Below are positions 8,762 through 17,629 of a DNA stretch of 64,000 nt, in pieces. This stretch comes from Fulvimarina manganoxydans (lineage in GTDB: Bacteria; Pseudomonadota; Alphaproteobacteria; Rhizobiales; Rhizobiaceae). Location: assembly GCF_900176465.1 (NCBI RefSeq), contig NZ_FWXR01000014.1, positions 1 to 64,000 on the forward strand. Reading direction: 5' to 3'. The notes beneath the pieces are model-generated. The model was not told where the DNA came from, did not search any database, and was given only the letters and a program-made list of their open reading frames with translations. Made by a program: the position numbers and the translations under genes. Numbering within the stretch: the stretch's first letter is position 1; each line of letters begins with the position of its first letter.

Positions 8762-9705
8762 TGGCGGAAGCCTTCCAACCCTTTTCGCGGGTCGCCCTCA
8801 TCGGCATCGGCCTGATCGGCTCGTCGCTCGCCCATAATATGAAGGCGCATGGCCTCGCGCAGCACATCGCCATCACGACACGGCGGGCCGAGACCTTGAA
8901 GCGCGCCGAAGCGCTCGACCTCGGCGACAGCTATCATCTGGAAGCGGCGGATGCCGTCGCGGGCGCCGATCTCGTCATCCTCTGCGTTCCCGTCGGCTCC
9001 GTCGGCGCGGTAACGAAGGAGATCGCGGCTTCGCTCGCGCCTGGGGCCATCGTCTCGGATGTGGGCTCGGTGAAGGCCTCGGTCGTCAAGGCGATGCAGC
9101 CGCATCTGCCAGAGAATGTCCATTTCGTCCCTGCCCACCCGATCGCGGGCACCGAGCAATCCGGCCCCGATGCCGGCTTCCTGGAGCTTTTCGAGCGCCG
9201 TTGGTGCATCCTTACCCCCGTAGAGGGGTCGGACGAGACGGCGGTCGAGCGGCTGAAGGCCTTTTGGACGGCCTGCGGCTCGGATGTGGAGGTGATGAGC
9301 GCCGAGCATCACGATCTCGTCCTCGCCATCGTCTCCCATGTGCCGCATCTCATCGCCTACAACATCGTCGGAACGGCTGCCGATCTGGAAAAGGTCACGG
9401 AGAGCGAAGTGGTGAAGTTCTCGGCTTCCGGCTTTCGCGACTTTACCCGCATCGCCGCCTCCGACCCGACCATGTGGCGCGACGTCTTCTTGAACAACCG
9501 GGAAGCGGTTCTGGAAATGCTCGGCCGTTTTTCCGAAGATCTCGCCTCCCTCCAACGGGCGATCCGCTGGGGCGACGGCGACAGCCTGTTCGAACTCTTC
9601 TCCCGCACGCGAAAAATCCGCCGGGAGATCATCGAGGCCGGCCAGGATACGGCTAGCCCCGACTTCGGACGCGGGCCTAAGCACGAGGTCAAACAGGAGG
9701 GCTGA
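8761..9705 (+). CDS. tyrC: Prephenate/arogenate dehydrogenase
   Basis: The 314-residue enzyme has a Rossmann domain opening with VALIGIGLIGSSLAHNM and a helical dimerisation domain. It contains PAHPIAGTEQSGP and the HHDLVLAIVSHVPHLIAY segment with the catalytic histidines of the TyrA family. It makes 4-hydroxyphenylpyruvate or tyrosine with NAD(P). There is no fused mutase or ACT domain; the mutase is supplied by the first gene of the cluster. Its start overlaps the hisC stop, so translation is coupled. Confidence 0.92.
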   Translation: MAEAFQPFSRVALIGIGLIGSSLAHNMKAHGLAQHIAITTRRAETLKRAEALDLGDSYHLEAADAVAGADLVILCVPVGSVGAVTKEIAASLAPGAIVSDVGSVKASVVKAMQPHLPENVHFVPAHPIAGTEQSGPDAGFLELFERRWCILTPVEGSDETAVERLKAFWTACGSDVEVMSAEHHDLVLAIVSHVPHLIAYNIVGTAADLEKVTESEVVKFSASGFRDFTRIAASDPTMWRDVFLNNREAVLEMLGRFSEDLASLQRAIRWGDGDSLFELFSRTRKIRREIIEAGQDTASPDFGRGPKHEVKQEG

Positions 9706-9783
9706 GGCCGAACGGCCCCTTCCCCTTCACCCCAAGGGCTTTCTATAAGGGAGCGGGAGGCTGGTTCCGGCCCGGAGACCCGT

Positions 9784-10713
9784 TTGAGCGAGATCGAAGC
9801 TGCCGTCCGCGAGATTGCGGAAGAGATGCGCGTGAGGCCCGATCGGGGCGCGGTCGCGACCTATATTCCTGAGCTTGGCCGGGTTGATCCCGGCCAATTC
9901 GCGATCGCGGTCGCGACGAAGGACGGCGAGGTGATCGCGGCGGGCGATTGCAACACGCCCTTTTCCATCCAAAGCGTCTCGAAGGTCTTCACCCTGACGC
10001 TGGCCCTCGGCATGATGGGCGACGTCGTCTGGCAGCGGGTCGGGCGGGAGCCCTCGGGCAGCCCGTTCAATTCGATCGTCCAGCTCGAATTCGAGAAGGG
10101 GCGGCCGCGCAATCCCTTCATCAATGCCGGCGCGATCTCCGTCACCGATCTCATCCTGTCGAAATACCAGCCGCGCGAGGCGCTCGGCGAGATCCTGCGC
10201 TTCCTTCAATATCTCGCGGACGACGATGCGATCTATATCGACGAGGCGGTCGCTGCTTCCGAACAGCGCACGGGTTATTCCAACCGGGCGTTGGCGAATT
10301 TCATGAAGGCCTTCGGCACGGTCACCGGGACTGTCGACTATACGCTGGGCGTCTATTTCCACCATTGCGCCATCGCCATGACCGTTCGCCAGCTGGCGCG
10401 GGCCGGCAGCTTCCTCGCCCATCTTGGCCGCGATCCGGTAACCGGCTTTTCGGTCGTCTCGGCCGAGCGGGCGCGGCGCATCAATGCGGTGATGCTGACC
10501 TGCGGCCATTATGACGGCTCGGGCGAATTCGCCTATCGCGTCGGCCTGCCGGGCAAAAGCGGCGTCGGCGGCGGCATTTTGGCGATCGCGCCGGGCAAGG
10601 CTTCCATCGCCGTCTGGTCGCCCGGCCTCGATGCGTCCGGCAATTCCCATCTCGGCCGGATCGCGCTGGAAAAGCTCACCCAGCGCATGGGCTGGTCGGT
10701 GTTCGGGGCCTGA
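9784..10713 (+). CDS. glsA: Glutaminase
   Basis: The 309-residue serine-dependent glutaminase of the beta-lactamase-like fold hydrolyses glutamine to glutamate and ammonia. The Ser64-x-x-Lys67 pair lies in [27 protein letters not shown] and GKSGVGGGI are the usual substrate-site segments. The start is TTG at 9784 with GGAG six bases upstream; the next ATG would remove conserved residues. It lies 78 bases after tyrC and may be a separate unit. Confidence 0.92.
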   Translation: MSEIEAAVREIAEEMRVRPDRGAVATYIPELGRVDPGQFAIAVATKDGEVIAAGDCNTPFSIQSVSKVFTLTLALGMMGDVVWQRVGREPSGSPFNSIVQLEFEKGRPRNPFINAGAISVTDLILSKYQPREALGEILRFLQYLADDDAIYIDEAVAASEQRTGYSNRALANFMKAFGTVTGTVDYTLGVYFHHCAIAMTVRQLARAGSFLAHLGRDPVTGFSVVSAERARRINAVMLTCGHYDGSGEFAYRVGLPGKSGVGGGILAIAPGKASIAVWSPGLDASGNSHLGRIALEKLTQRMGWSVFGA

Positions 10714-10724
10714 CCTGACTGCCC

Positions 10725-10742
10725 CGCCTGCTGCGGCAGGCG
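10725..10742. terminator. Hairpin between convergent glsA and smpB
   Basis: CGCCTG (10725-10730) pairs with CAGGCG (10737-10742). It sits in the 30-base gap between two convergent stops and could serve both. There is no T-run, so confidence is modest. Confidence 0.45.
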
Positions 10743-10743
10743 C

Positions 10744-11214
10744 TCAACCCTGTTTCAGAATCCGCTGCTTCTGACGGTTCCAGTCGCGTTCCTTGATCGA
10801 CTGGCGCTTGTCCGGCGCGTTCTTGCCCTTGGCCAGCGCGAGTTCCAGCTTCGCCGTGCCCTTGTCGTTGAAGTAAATCTTCAACGGAACGAGGGTCATG
10901 CCGTCGCGCTGGACGGCACCCGCCAGCCGATTGAGCTGGGCCTTATGGACGAGGAGCTTCCGCCGTCGCTTCGGATTGTGGTTGAAGCGGTTGGCCTGGA
11001 GATATTCCGGCAGGTTGGAATTGATCAGCCAGAGCTCGCCTTGCTCTTCCGTCGCATAGGCTTCGGCGATCGAGGCCTTGCCGCCGCGCAGCGACTTCAC
11101 CTCGGTCCCCGTCAAAGCGAGACCCGCCTCAAGCGTGTCGACGATCTCGTAATTGAAGCGCGCCTTGCGGTTCTCCGCCGCAATGTTGCTGCCGGCCGAT
11201 TTCTTCTTCGCCAT
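10744..11214 (-). CDS. smpB: SsrA-binding protein SmpB
   Basis: The 156-residue OB-fold partner of tmRNA is needed to rescue stalled ribosomes by trans-translation. Conserved stretches are [36 protein letters not shown] and the basic C-terminal tail [16 protein letters not shown] that enters the mRNA channel. An ATG at 11235 has a better Shine-Dalgarno (GAGG) and would add seven residues. The 11214 start gives the customary MAKKK opening. It lies downstream of dapA on the same strand. No tmRNA gene is visible in the window. Confidence 0.93.
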   Translation of the reverse strand: MAKKKSAGSNIAAENRKARFNYEIVDTLEAGLALTGTEVKSLRGGKASIAEAYATEEQGELWLINSNLPEYLQANRFNHNPKRRRKLLVHKAQLNRLAGAVQRDGMTLVPLKIYFNDKGTAKLELALAKGKNAPDKRQSIKERDWNRQKQRILKQG

Positions 11215-11323
11215 GGTTTCGACGAGGCGCAGCATTCGGCGCCTCGATCCCTTTCATCTGTTCCGGTCCGTTTTCGGACAAACTCTCTCGGACCGGCTTA
11301 GATTGCGTCTGAGGCCGGTGATT

Positions 11324-12205
11324 TCAATCCAGAAGGCCCGCATGGCGCAGCGCGTCGTCGATCGCCTTTTCGGTCGAAGCCTCGATCGGCACCATCGGCG
11401 AGCGCAAGGTGTTGCGGCCCCGTCCGATGCGCGACAGGGCGTATTTGACGCCCGCCGGGTTCGGCTCGATGAACAGCGCCTTGTGGAGCGGCGCCAACCG
11501 GTCGTGATAGGACAGCGCCGTCTCGAAATCGGCCTGGGCGCAAGCCGCCTGGAAATTGGCGCAGAGCGACGGCGCCACATTTGCGCTGACCGAGATGCAA
11601 CCGACGCCGCCATGGGCGTTGAAGCCGAGACAGGTTGCGTCCTCGCCGGAGAGCTGCACGAAATCCTGGCCGCAGGAAAGGCGCTGTTCGGAGACGCGCT
11701 CGACCTTGGCCGTCGCATCCTTCACGCCGATGATGTTGTCGAAGTCCTTGGCGAGCCGGCCCATCGTCTCCGGCGTCATGTCGATGATCGAGCGGCCGGG
11801 AATATTGTAGATGATGATCGGCAGCGAGACCGCCTTGGCGATCGCGGCATAATGGGCGTAGAGGCCGCGCTGGTTCGGCTTGTTGTAATAGGGCGTGACG
11901 ACGAGGAGACCGTCGGCCCCGGCGCTCTCGGCGAAACGGGCAAGATCGATCGCTTCGGCCGTGTTGTTGGAGCCAGCGCCGGCAATCACTGGAATGCGCT
12001 TGTTCACGGTCTCGACACAGATCTCGACAGCCCGCTTGTGCTCGTCATGGGTCAACGTCGGCGACTCGCCGGTCGTGCCGACCGGCACCACGCCATGCGA
12101 TCCCTCGCCAATCTGCCATTCGACGAAGTCCCGATAACCGGCCTCGTCCAACGCTCCCGTCTCGTCGAACGGCGTCACCAGCGCCGGAATCGAACCCTTG
12201 AACAT
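11324..12205 (-). CDS. dapA: 4-hydroxy-tetrahydrodipicolinate synthase
   Basis: The 293-residue TIM-barrel lyase condenses pyruvate and aspartate semialdehyde in lysine and diaminopimelate synthesis. Key residues match the E. coli enzyme: Thr44/Thr45 (PVGTTGES), Tyr107, Tyr133 and Arg138 (YNIPGRS), and the Schiff-base Lys162 in GVKDAT. GAGG five bases before ATG 12205 sets the start; a GTG at 12217 is the alternative. It precedes smpB and is divergent from the transglycosylase gene, the common rhizobial order. Confidence 0.95.
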   Translation of the reverse strand: MFKGSIPALVTPFDETGALDEAGYRDFVEWQIGEGSHGVVPVGTTGESPTLTHDEHKRAVEICVETVNKRIPVIAGAGSNNTAEAIDLARFAESAGADGLLVVTPYYNKPNQRGLYAHYAAIAKAVSLPIIIYNIPGRSIIDMTPETMGRLAKDFDNIIGVKDATAKVERVSEQRLSCGQDFVQLSGEDATCLGFNAHGGVGCISVSANVAPSLCANFQAACAQADFETALSYHDRLAPLHKALFIEPNPAGVKYALSRIGRGRNTLRSPMVPIEASTEKAIDDALRHAGLLD

Positions 12206-12579
12206 ATCGCCTCGCACTTTCCCGTCCTCGTCCCACCAAGGGACCGATTCATATCGAAGACGGCCTTCCCAATTCTTGACGAAGAACCGCGATATACCCT
12301 GAAAAGGCGCTTGCCAATGGTGGGAAGGCCGACAAAACAGGGTTTCGGCGCAGGGTGTCGCACGGGATCCGCATCACCTAGGCAGCGATGTCCCCGTTGT
12401 TGGAAACGAAGCCTTAAGGCTGATCGTGTGAGACTTTCGAAACCATCATGCCGGTCCCGTTCTCGGAATTGGCCGTATCCGTCGCGCCGTGGCGAGCCTT
12501 TGAAAGGCCCCGGGTGCGATGACGGCGTTTCGGGCCCGGCGGCGTTGCGGAAAAGTCCGGAAACGAGTTCTGCTGATCC
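12206..12579. other. Divergent promoter region, dapA / lytic transglycosylase
   Basis: These 374 bases hold no supported gene and must contain both promoters. Long frames crossing the region on either strand are shadows with no ribosome site and with codon use that follows dapA or the transglycosylase. Confidence 0.5.
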
Positions 12580-14820
12580 ATGACACGCTCTGCCACACGC
12601 TGCATCCTCGCGATCCTGTCGGCCTCCATCCTGATCGGGTCGCCGGGGACGAGCCTTGCCTCTTCCCTGCTGCCTGACGCCGGGCCGATGCCGCGCCCGC
12701 GCCCCAATGGCGGGGCGCCGCTCTATGCCGCGCCGACACCCGTCCAGACCTCGAACGCCGCGGCGTCTCGCACCAGCGAGCCGATCGGCAACGATCTCGA
12801 TCCCTGGCGCTTCGGGCGCAAGGTAACGGCACCCGCCAATCCGCTCGTCAGCCGCTCTGCGCCGGACCTGCCGTCCTCGGCCGGGGCGTTCACCGCCTCG
12901 ATCGCGGCGACCGGCATGCGCAACACCGCCGTCGCGCCGATGCGGGGCGAATTGAAGGAAGGGCTTCAGGCGCTTTCCGACCGGGACGAGACCAAGGCGC
13001 GCCGCATCCGCGAGGGGCTGAGACCCGGTTCGCTCGACCGAAAGATCCTGACCTGGGCGATCGCGCTGTCGGGCGCCGACGACGTGCCCTCGGTCGAGAT
13101 CGCTTCGGCGGCGGCCGAACTGTCCGGTTGGCCGGGCATGAAGCGTCTTCGGATCAACAGCGAGAAGGCGCTTTGGCGCGAAGGCCGGCCGGCCCAGGCC
13201 GTCATCTCCGCATTCGGAAGCGGCGCGCCGGAAAGCCCGGAAGGCACGATGGCGCTGGCCCGCGCCTATATCCAGGCCGGACAGGCGGGTAACGCCAAAG
13301 CGCTCATCTCCAAACTCTGGCGCACAGAGCGGATGGACGTCGCCACAGAACGGGCAGTTCTGAAGAATTTCGAGACGCTGCTGACGCGCGACGATCATCT
13401 CCATCGCATGGAGATGTTTCTCTATGCCGATCGTATCAGCGATGCCGAGCGTCAGGCGGGACGGGCCGGCGCGACGACCCTCTTCAAGGCGCGCACGGCC
13501 GCAATTCGCGGCCAGTCCAATGCGGGCTCGCTCCTCAATCAGGTGCCGGCGAACCAGCGCGGCGTCAGCTATCGCTTCGCTCTCGCCGAAAGCGCCCGCA
13601 AGGCGGGCCGCGTCTCGGAGGCCGCCGGGATCGTTCTCGATACGACGCGCGATCCGGCCAAGCTGATCGATCCGGACGCCTGGTGGAACGAGCGGCGGAT
13701 TCTCGCCCGCGACCTCCTCGACATTGGCAAGCCGCAGCTCGCCTACAAGATCGCGGCTGGCCATTCGGCCAAGGACGACGTGGAGCGCGCCGAGGCCGAA
13801 TTTCACGCCGGCTGGATCGCGCTTCGCTTCCTCAACGATCCGCGCACGGCCCACAGCCATTTCGCCAATATCCTGAAGGTCTCGTCCAAGCCGATTTCCG
13901 TCTCGCGCGGCTATTACTGGCTCGGCCGAGCGGCGGAAGCCGGCGGCGGCGGCAATGCGGCGAGCTATTACGCCTCAGCCGCCCAACATTCGACGACCTA
14001 TTACGGTCAGCTTTCCGCCGCCAAGCTCGGCCGCGCGCCGGGCTCGATCGCCTTTCCGAGCCCGAGCGATGCGGAGCGGCGCCGCTTCGAATCGCGCGAG
14101 GCCGTGCAGGCGATCCGCCGCCTTGAATCGATCGGCTCGGACTGGCGCGCCGACATTCTTTACCGCGCGCTCGGCGACGAATTGCAGAGCCCCGGCGAGC
14201 TCGCGATGCTCTCGGTCATGGCCGAGCGGCGCGGCGACCATCATCTGTCCCTCACCGTCGGCAAGCTTGCTTATTGGCGAGGCGTCGACGCGCCGGCGCT
14301 CGCCTTCCCCGTCGGCGTCATTCCGGCAAGCGCGGAGATCTCGGCAGCCGGCAAGGCACTCGCTTATGCGATCGCGCGCCAGGAAAGCGCTTTCAATCCG
14401 AAGGCACGATCGGGCGCCGGCGCGCTCGGTCTCCTGCAGCTCATGCCCGGCACGGCCCAGCAGGTCGCGCGGCGGGCGGGCCTGCCCTACAGCCAGTCGC
14501 GCCTCACCGCCGACCCGGCTTATAACGCCACCCTTGGCGCGCGCTTTCTCGGCGAGCAGATCGAGAATTTCGACGGCTCCTACGTCCTGACCTTCGCGGC
14601 CTATAATGCCGGTCCGCGCCGGGCGAAGGAATGGATCGAGCGCTTTGGCGATCCGCGCGGCAAGCCGATCGACGAGGTCGTCGACTGGGTCGAGCGCATC
14701 CCCTTCACCGAGACGCGCGCCTATGTTCAGCGCATCATGGAGAATTATCAGGTCTACAAGATCCGCCTCGGTGCCGGCGCCTCGATCGTCGAGGACCTGC
14801 GCTTCGGTCGCCATCGGTGA
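12580..14820 (+). CDS. Soluble lytic murein transglycosylase (Slt family)
   Basis: The 746-residue periplasmic enzyme cleaves the MurNAc-GlcNAc bond with 1,6-anhydro formation. A signal peptide covers about 1-27 (hydrophobic ILAILSASILIGSPG). Residues 100-570 form the alpha-helical superhelix typical of Slt70. The catalytic SLT domain runs from about 588 to 735, with Glu602 in ARQESAFNPKA, GALGLLQLMPGTA and TFAAYNAGPRRAKEW. It is divergent from dapA. A hairpin terminator follows the stop. Confidence 0.92.
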   Translation: MTRSATRCILAILSASILIGSPGTSLASSLLPDAGPMPRPRPNGGAPLYAAPTPVQTSNAAASRTSEPIGNDLDPWRFGRKVTAPANPLVSRSAPDLPSSAGAFTASIAATGMRNTAVAPMRGELKEGLQALSDRDETKARRIREGLRPGSLDRKILTWAIALSGADDVPSVEIASAAAELSGWPGMKRLRINSEKALWREGRPAQAVISAFGSGAPESPEGTMALARAYIQAGQAGNAKALISKLWRTERMDVATERAVLKNFETLLTRDDHLHRMEMFLYADRISDAERQAGRAGATTLFKARTAAIRGQSNAGSLLNQVPANQRGVSYRFALAESARKAGRVSEAAGIVLDTTRDPAKLIDPDAWWNERRILARDLLDIGKPQLAYKIAAGHSAKDDVERAEAEFHAGWIALRFLNDPRTAHSHFANILKVSSKPISVSRGYYWLGRAAEAGGGGNAASYYASAAQHSTTYYGQLSAAKLGRAPGSIAFPSPSDAERRRFESREAVQAIRRLESIGSDWRADILYRALGDELQSPGELAMLSVMAERRGDHHLSLTVGKLAYWRGVDAPALAFPVGVIPASAEISAAGKALAYAIARQESAFNPKARSGAGALGLLQLMPGTAQQVARRAGLPYSQSRLTADPAYNATLGARFLGEQIENFDGSYVLTFAAYNAGPRRAKEWIERFGDPRGKPIDEVVDWVERIPFTETRAYVQRIMENYQVYKIRLGAGASIVEDLRFGRHR

Positions 14821-14822
14821 AA

Positions 14823-14840
14823 GGGCGGCCCTGACCGCCC
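14823..14840. terminator. Bidirectional hairpin between transglycosylase and amidohydrolase genes
   Basis: GGGCGG (14823-14828) pairs with CCGCCC (14835-14840) in the 31-base gap between convergent genes. The stem is short and no T-run follows. Confidence 0.5.
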
Positions 14841-14851
14841 CGCCACCTGAA

Positions 14852-15901
14852 TCAAGCGTTCGACAGGAAAGCCTCTGTGAAAGCCGGGGCGCATTCGGCG
14901 ACGGCGACGAGGGAATAGCCACCTTCCTGCACGATGACCGTCGGCAAGCCGGCTTTCCCGAAGATCTCGCCGATGCGCGGATAGGCTTCGCTCGAGACGT
15001 TCAGACGCGACAGCGGATCGTCGCGATGGGCGTCCCAGCCGGCTGAGACGACGAGCGCCTCGGCACCGAAGCGCTTTGCGGCTGAGAGGAGCTCGGTGAC
15101 GGCGGAGACATAGTCGTCGTCCCCGGACCCTGTGGCGAGAGGCAAATTGAAGTTGAAGCCCTCGCCCTCTCCTTCGCCGCGCTCGTCCGCATAGCCGTAA
15201 TAATGGGGATAGTAGCTGGTCGGGTCCGTATGGACCGAGCCCACGAAGACATCGCTGCGCCGATAGAAGATCGCCTGCGTGCCGTCACCGTGATGGGTGT
15301 CGAAGTCGATGATCGCAACCTTGGAAAAGGTCTTCCGCAGCCTTTGCGCGGCGATCGCCGCATTGTTGAAGAAGCAGAAGCCGGTCGCGCGATCGGCATA
15401 GGCGTGATGGCCCGGAGGGCGGCACAGCGCGAAGGCCGAGCCAACGCCTTCGGCGACCGTTTCGGCGGCCGAGGCTGCGCTCATCGCCGAATGATAGGCT
15501 GCCCGATAGGTCCCCTCGCCCATGGCGCAGGAGAGATCGCCGATATACCATCCGGCCTGGCCGAGGATGCCGGTCGTGCGAGGAGCCGGCCGCGCGGCGA
15601 GATGGGCGGCGGGCGTCGAATAGGGATGGACGTTCGGCAAGACCTCCGGCCCGGCATTGGGCAAAGCCCGGAAGCGCTCAAAGGCTGTTTCCAGGAAGGT
15701 CACATAGTGATCGGCGTGAACCGCCTCGATCATGGAGCGACCGCAATCGCGCGGCTCGGCAACGGAAAGCCCGAGGTCCGTAAGGCGCTCGATCAGCGTC
15801 TCGGCTCGTTCGGGATTTTCAAGCGGGCGCACCAGTCGCCCGTGAACGCCATACTGTACGGGTCGATGAGCGAGCTGCTCCCTGGCAAAGAAAACGTCCA
15901 A
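14852..15901 (-). CDS. Histone-deacetylase-family amidohydrolase (acetylpolyamine amidohydrolase-like)
   Basis: The 349-residue zinc hydrolase has the full class II HDAC/APAH site. The catalytic pair is His165-His166 in RPPGHHAY. The zinc ligands are Asp201 and His203 in DFDTHHGDG and Asp290 in SAGWDAHRDDP. The transition-state tyrosine is Tyr329 in EGGYS. Bacterial members deacetylate acetylpolyamines or small acetylamides; the substrate here is not known. The start is TTG at 15901 with GAGAGG upstream, since no in-frame ATG occurs before conserved sequence. It is divergent from the TAXI-TRAP operon. Confidence 0.88.
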   Translation of the reverse strand: MDVFFAREQLAHRPVQYGVHGRLVRPLENPERAETLIERLTDLGLSVAEPRDCGRSMIEAVHADHYVTFLETAFERFRALPNAGPEVLPNVHPYSTPAAHLAARPAPRTTGILGQAGWYIGDLSCAMGEGTYRAAYHSAMSAASAAETVAEGVGSAFALCRPPGHHAYADRATGFCFFNNAAIAAQRLRKTFSKVAIIDFDTHHGDGTQAIFYRRSDVFVGSVHTDPTSYYPHYYGYADERGEGEGEGFNFNLPLATGSGDDDYVSAVTELLSAAKRFGAEALVVSAGWDAHRDDPLSRLNVSSEAYPRIGEIFGKAGLPTVIVQEGGYSLVAVAECAPAFTEAFLSNA

Positions 15902-16053
15902 ACCGGCCTCTCTTCTTCATTCCCTTTCGGCGCGCTTCGTCACGACGCCCGCCTGATTCGACATGGACACCCCGGCAGCCAGTCGTTGCACCTGGCCGGA
16001 CAATCGGTATGCTCCCCCTCGGACATAACTAGCGCATTCGGGAGGCGCATAAC

Positions 16054-17052
16054 ATGAACCTCATCAAGTCGTTTCGCACTTTGCCTATGGCTTTCGCCGC
16101 AGGCCTGGCGCTGTCGCTCGCGGCAGGCGCGCCTCAGGCCGCCAAGGCTCAGGAGACCAATCTCATCTTCGGCACGGGCGGTACATCCGGCAGCTATTAT
16201 CCGATCGGCGGCGCCCTGAAGCGCGTCTTCGAGGACAGCGACGCGATTGGCGACGTGCAGGTCGTCTCCACCGGCGCGTCGGTCGCCAACATCCAGAACA
16301 TCCAGGATGGGCTGAACCAGGTCGCCATCGTCATGAGCGACGTCGCCTATGACGCTGTCGAGGGCAAAGGCCAGTTCGAGGGCAACAAGGTCGATCTCAA
16401 GGCGATCGCCGGGCTCTATCCGAATGTCGTCCAGATCGTCGCGACCGCCGATAGCGGCATCAAGACCGTCGCCGATCTCAAGGGCAAGCGCGTCGGCGTC
16501 GGCAAGGTCGGCTCGGGCGTCGAGCAGAGCGCCCAGAAGGTGCTGGAAGCGGCCGGCATGACCTATGACGACCTCGCCCGTGTCTCCAACACCGGCTATG
16601 CCGATTCAGTCACCGATATGAGCAACGGCAATCTCGACGCCGCCTTCTTCACCTCCGGCGTGCCGAACTCCTCGATCACCGGCCTCATGCAGACGAACGA
16701 CATCACTTTCGTCCCTGTTGACGGCGAGGTCGCCGAGAAGCTTCTCGCCGCCTATCCCTATTACGAATCCTACGAGATTCCGGCCGGCAAGGCGGATGCC
16801 TACGACCTTCAGAACACGCTCGATACGGTCGCTATCCGCAACATGCTCGTGGTGCCCGGGTCGCTCGACGACACGGTGGCCGAACAGCTCGCCGAGAAGT
16901 TCTACGCCTATCTGAAGTCCGGCAATGTCTCGGTCGGCGCCCTGACCCAGTTCGACCCGGCCACGATGGATAAGGGTCTCGTGGCTCCCGTTCATCCCGG
17001 CGCGGCCGAATTCTACAAGACGGTCGAAGGCGGCGAGACCTCGAGCCAGTAA
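16054..17052 (+). CDS. TAXI-family TRAP transporter solute-binding protein
   Basis: The 332-residue periplasmic protein has a signal peptide (about 1-32, cleavage near AKAQE) and the TAXI signature ETNLIFGTGGTSGSYYPIGG. Such proteins capture small carboxylates or amino acids such as glutamate and hand them to a Na+-driven TRAP permease. GGAGG upstream of ATG 16054 is a strong ribosome site. The gene is first in an operon with a DUF1850 gene and a fused permease, the complete transporter. Confidence 0.93.
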   Translation: MNLIKSFRTLPMAFAAGLALSLAAGAPQAAKAQETNLIFGTGGTSGSYYPIGGALKRVFEDSDAIGDVQVVSTGASVANIQNIQDGLNQVAIVMSDVAYDAVEGKGQFEGNKVDLKAIAGLYPNVVQIVATADSGIKTVADLKGKRVGVGKVGSGVEQSAQKVLEAAGMTYDDLARVSNTGYADSVTDMSNGNLDAAFFTSGVPNSSITGLMQTNDITFVPVDGEVAEKLLAAYPYYESYEIPAGKADAYDLQNTLDTVAIRNMLVVPGSLDDTVAEQLAEKFYAYLKSGNVSVGALTQFDPATMDKGLVAPVHPGAAEFYKTVEGGETSSQ

Positions 17053-17075
17053 GCTTGAACAGGATCGGGCGGACC

Positions 17076-17624
17076 ATGCGCCCTTCCCTCATCGTCGTTG
17101 CGGCCGCCTTCTTCTGGGCGGCCGCAGCCGCGGGTGCGGCTTCTCCCGTCGATCCCGGCGAAGCCGGTCGCACCCAAAACGCCCAACACCTCGTCATCGC
17201 CGAGGCGGAAACGCCCCTTCTTTGCTTTCCCGTTCAAACGGGTGATCGCTTCACCTTGTCCTGGGTCCATTCGGTCGAGATGGAAGACTGGCAGGAGGTC
17301 TTCGAGATCGAGGCGGATGGCAGCATCGAGGTCGTCGCCACCCGCTTCAAGACCTTCGGCGCCGGCGTTCCCGCCGATGCCGGCCAGACGACCCGGCTGG
17401 AGGATGGCTGGGTGGTCATGGAAGGCATCGATCGCGACGTCGATCCTCTGGCGATCCTGGCAACGCCGAGGCAGAAATATCGCTTGAGCCTTGCCGGTCG
17501 CACCCTCTCCCTGACGCCGGATGGACAGCCCCATCTCCTGACATTTCGCACGACATCCGATCAGCCGCCCGCCAACTGCCCGGACGCCGATCCATCCTCC
17601 GCCACCGCCCCTCTCCAACGGTAA
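17076..17624 (+). CDS. DUF1850 domain protein of the TAXI-TRAP operon
   Basis: The 182-residue protein has a signal peptide or N-terminal anchor (about 1-24). The DUF1850 core carries FTLSWVHSVEMEDWQEVFEI and ATRFKTFGAGVPADAG. DUF1850 genes sit between TAXI binding protein and permease genes in many bacteria, and their role is unknown. The start is taken at ATG 17076; a TTG at 17055 would lie three bases after the upstream stop. The permease gene begins six bases after this stop. Confidence 0.85.
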   Translation: MRPSLIVVAAAFFWAAAAAGAASPVDPGEAGRTQNAQHLVIAEAETPLLCFPVQTGDRFTLSWVHSVEMEDWQEVFEIEADGSIEVVATRFKTFGAGVPADAGQTTRLEDGWVVMEGIDRDVDPLAILATPRQKYRLSLAGRTLSLTPDGQPHLLTFRTTSDQPPANCPDADPSSATAPLQR

Positions 17625-17629
17625 GGCCC

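Noticed and set aside
12175-13860. 561-codon minus-strand frame across the dapA-transglycosylase gap
   Set aside because: It would overlap two genes with strong motifs on both sides and has no homology I recognise.
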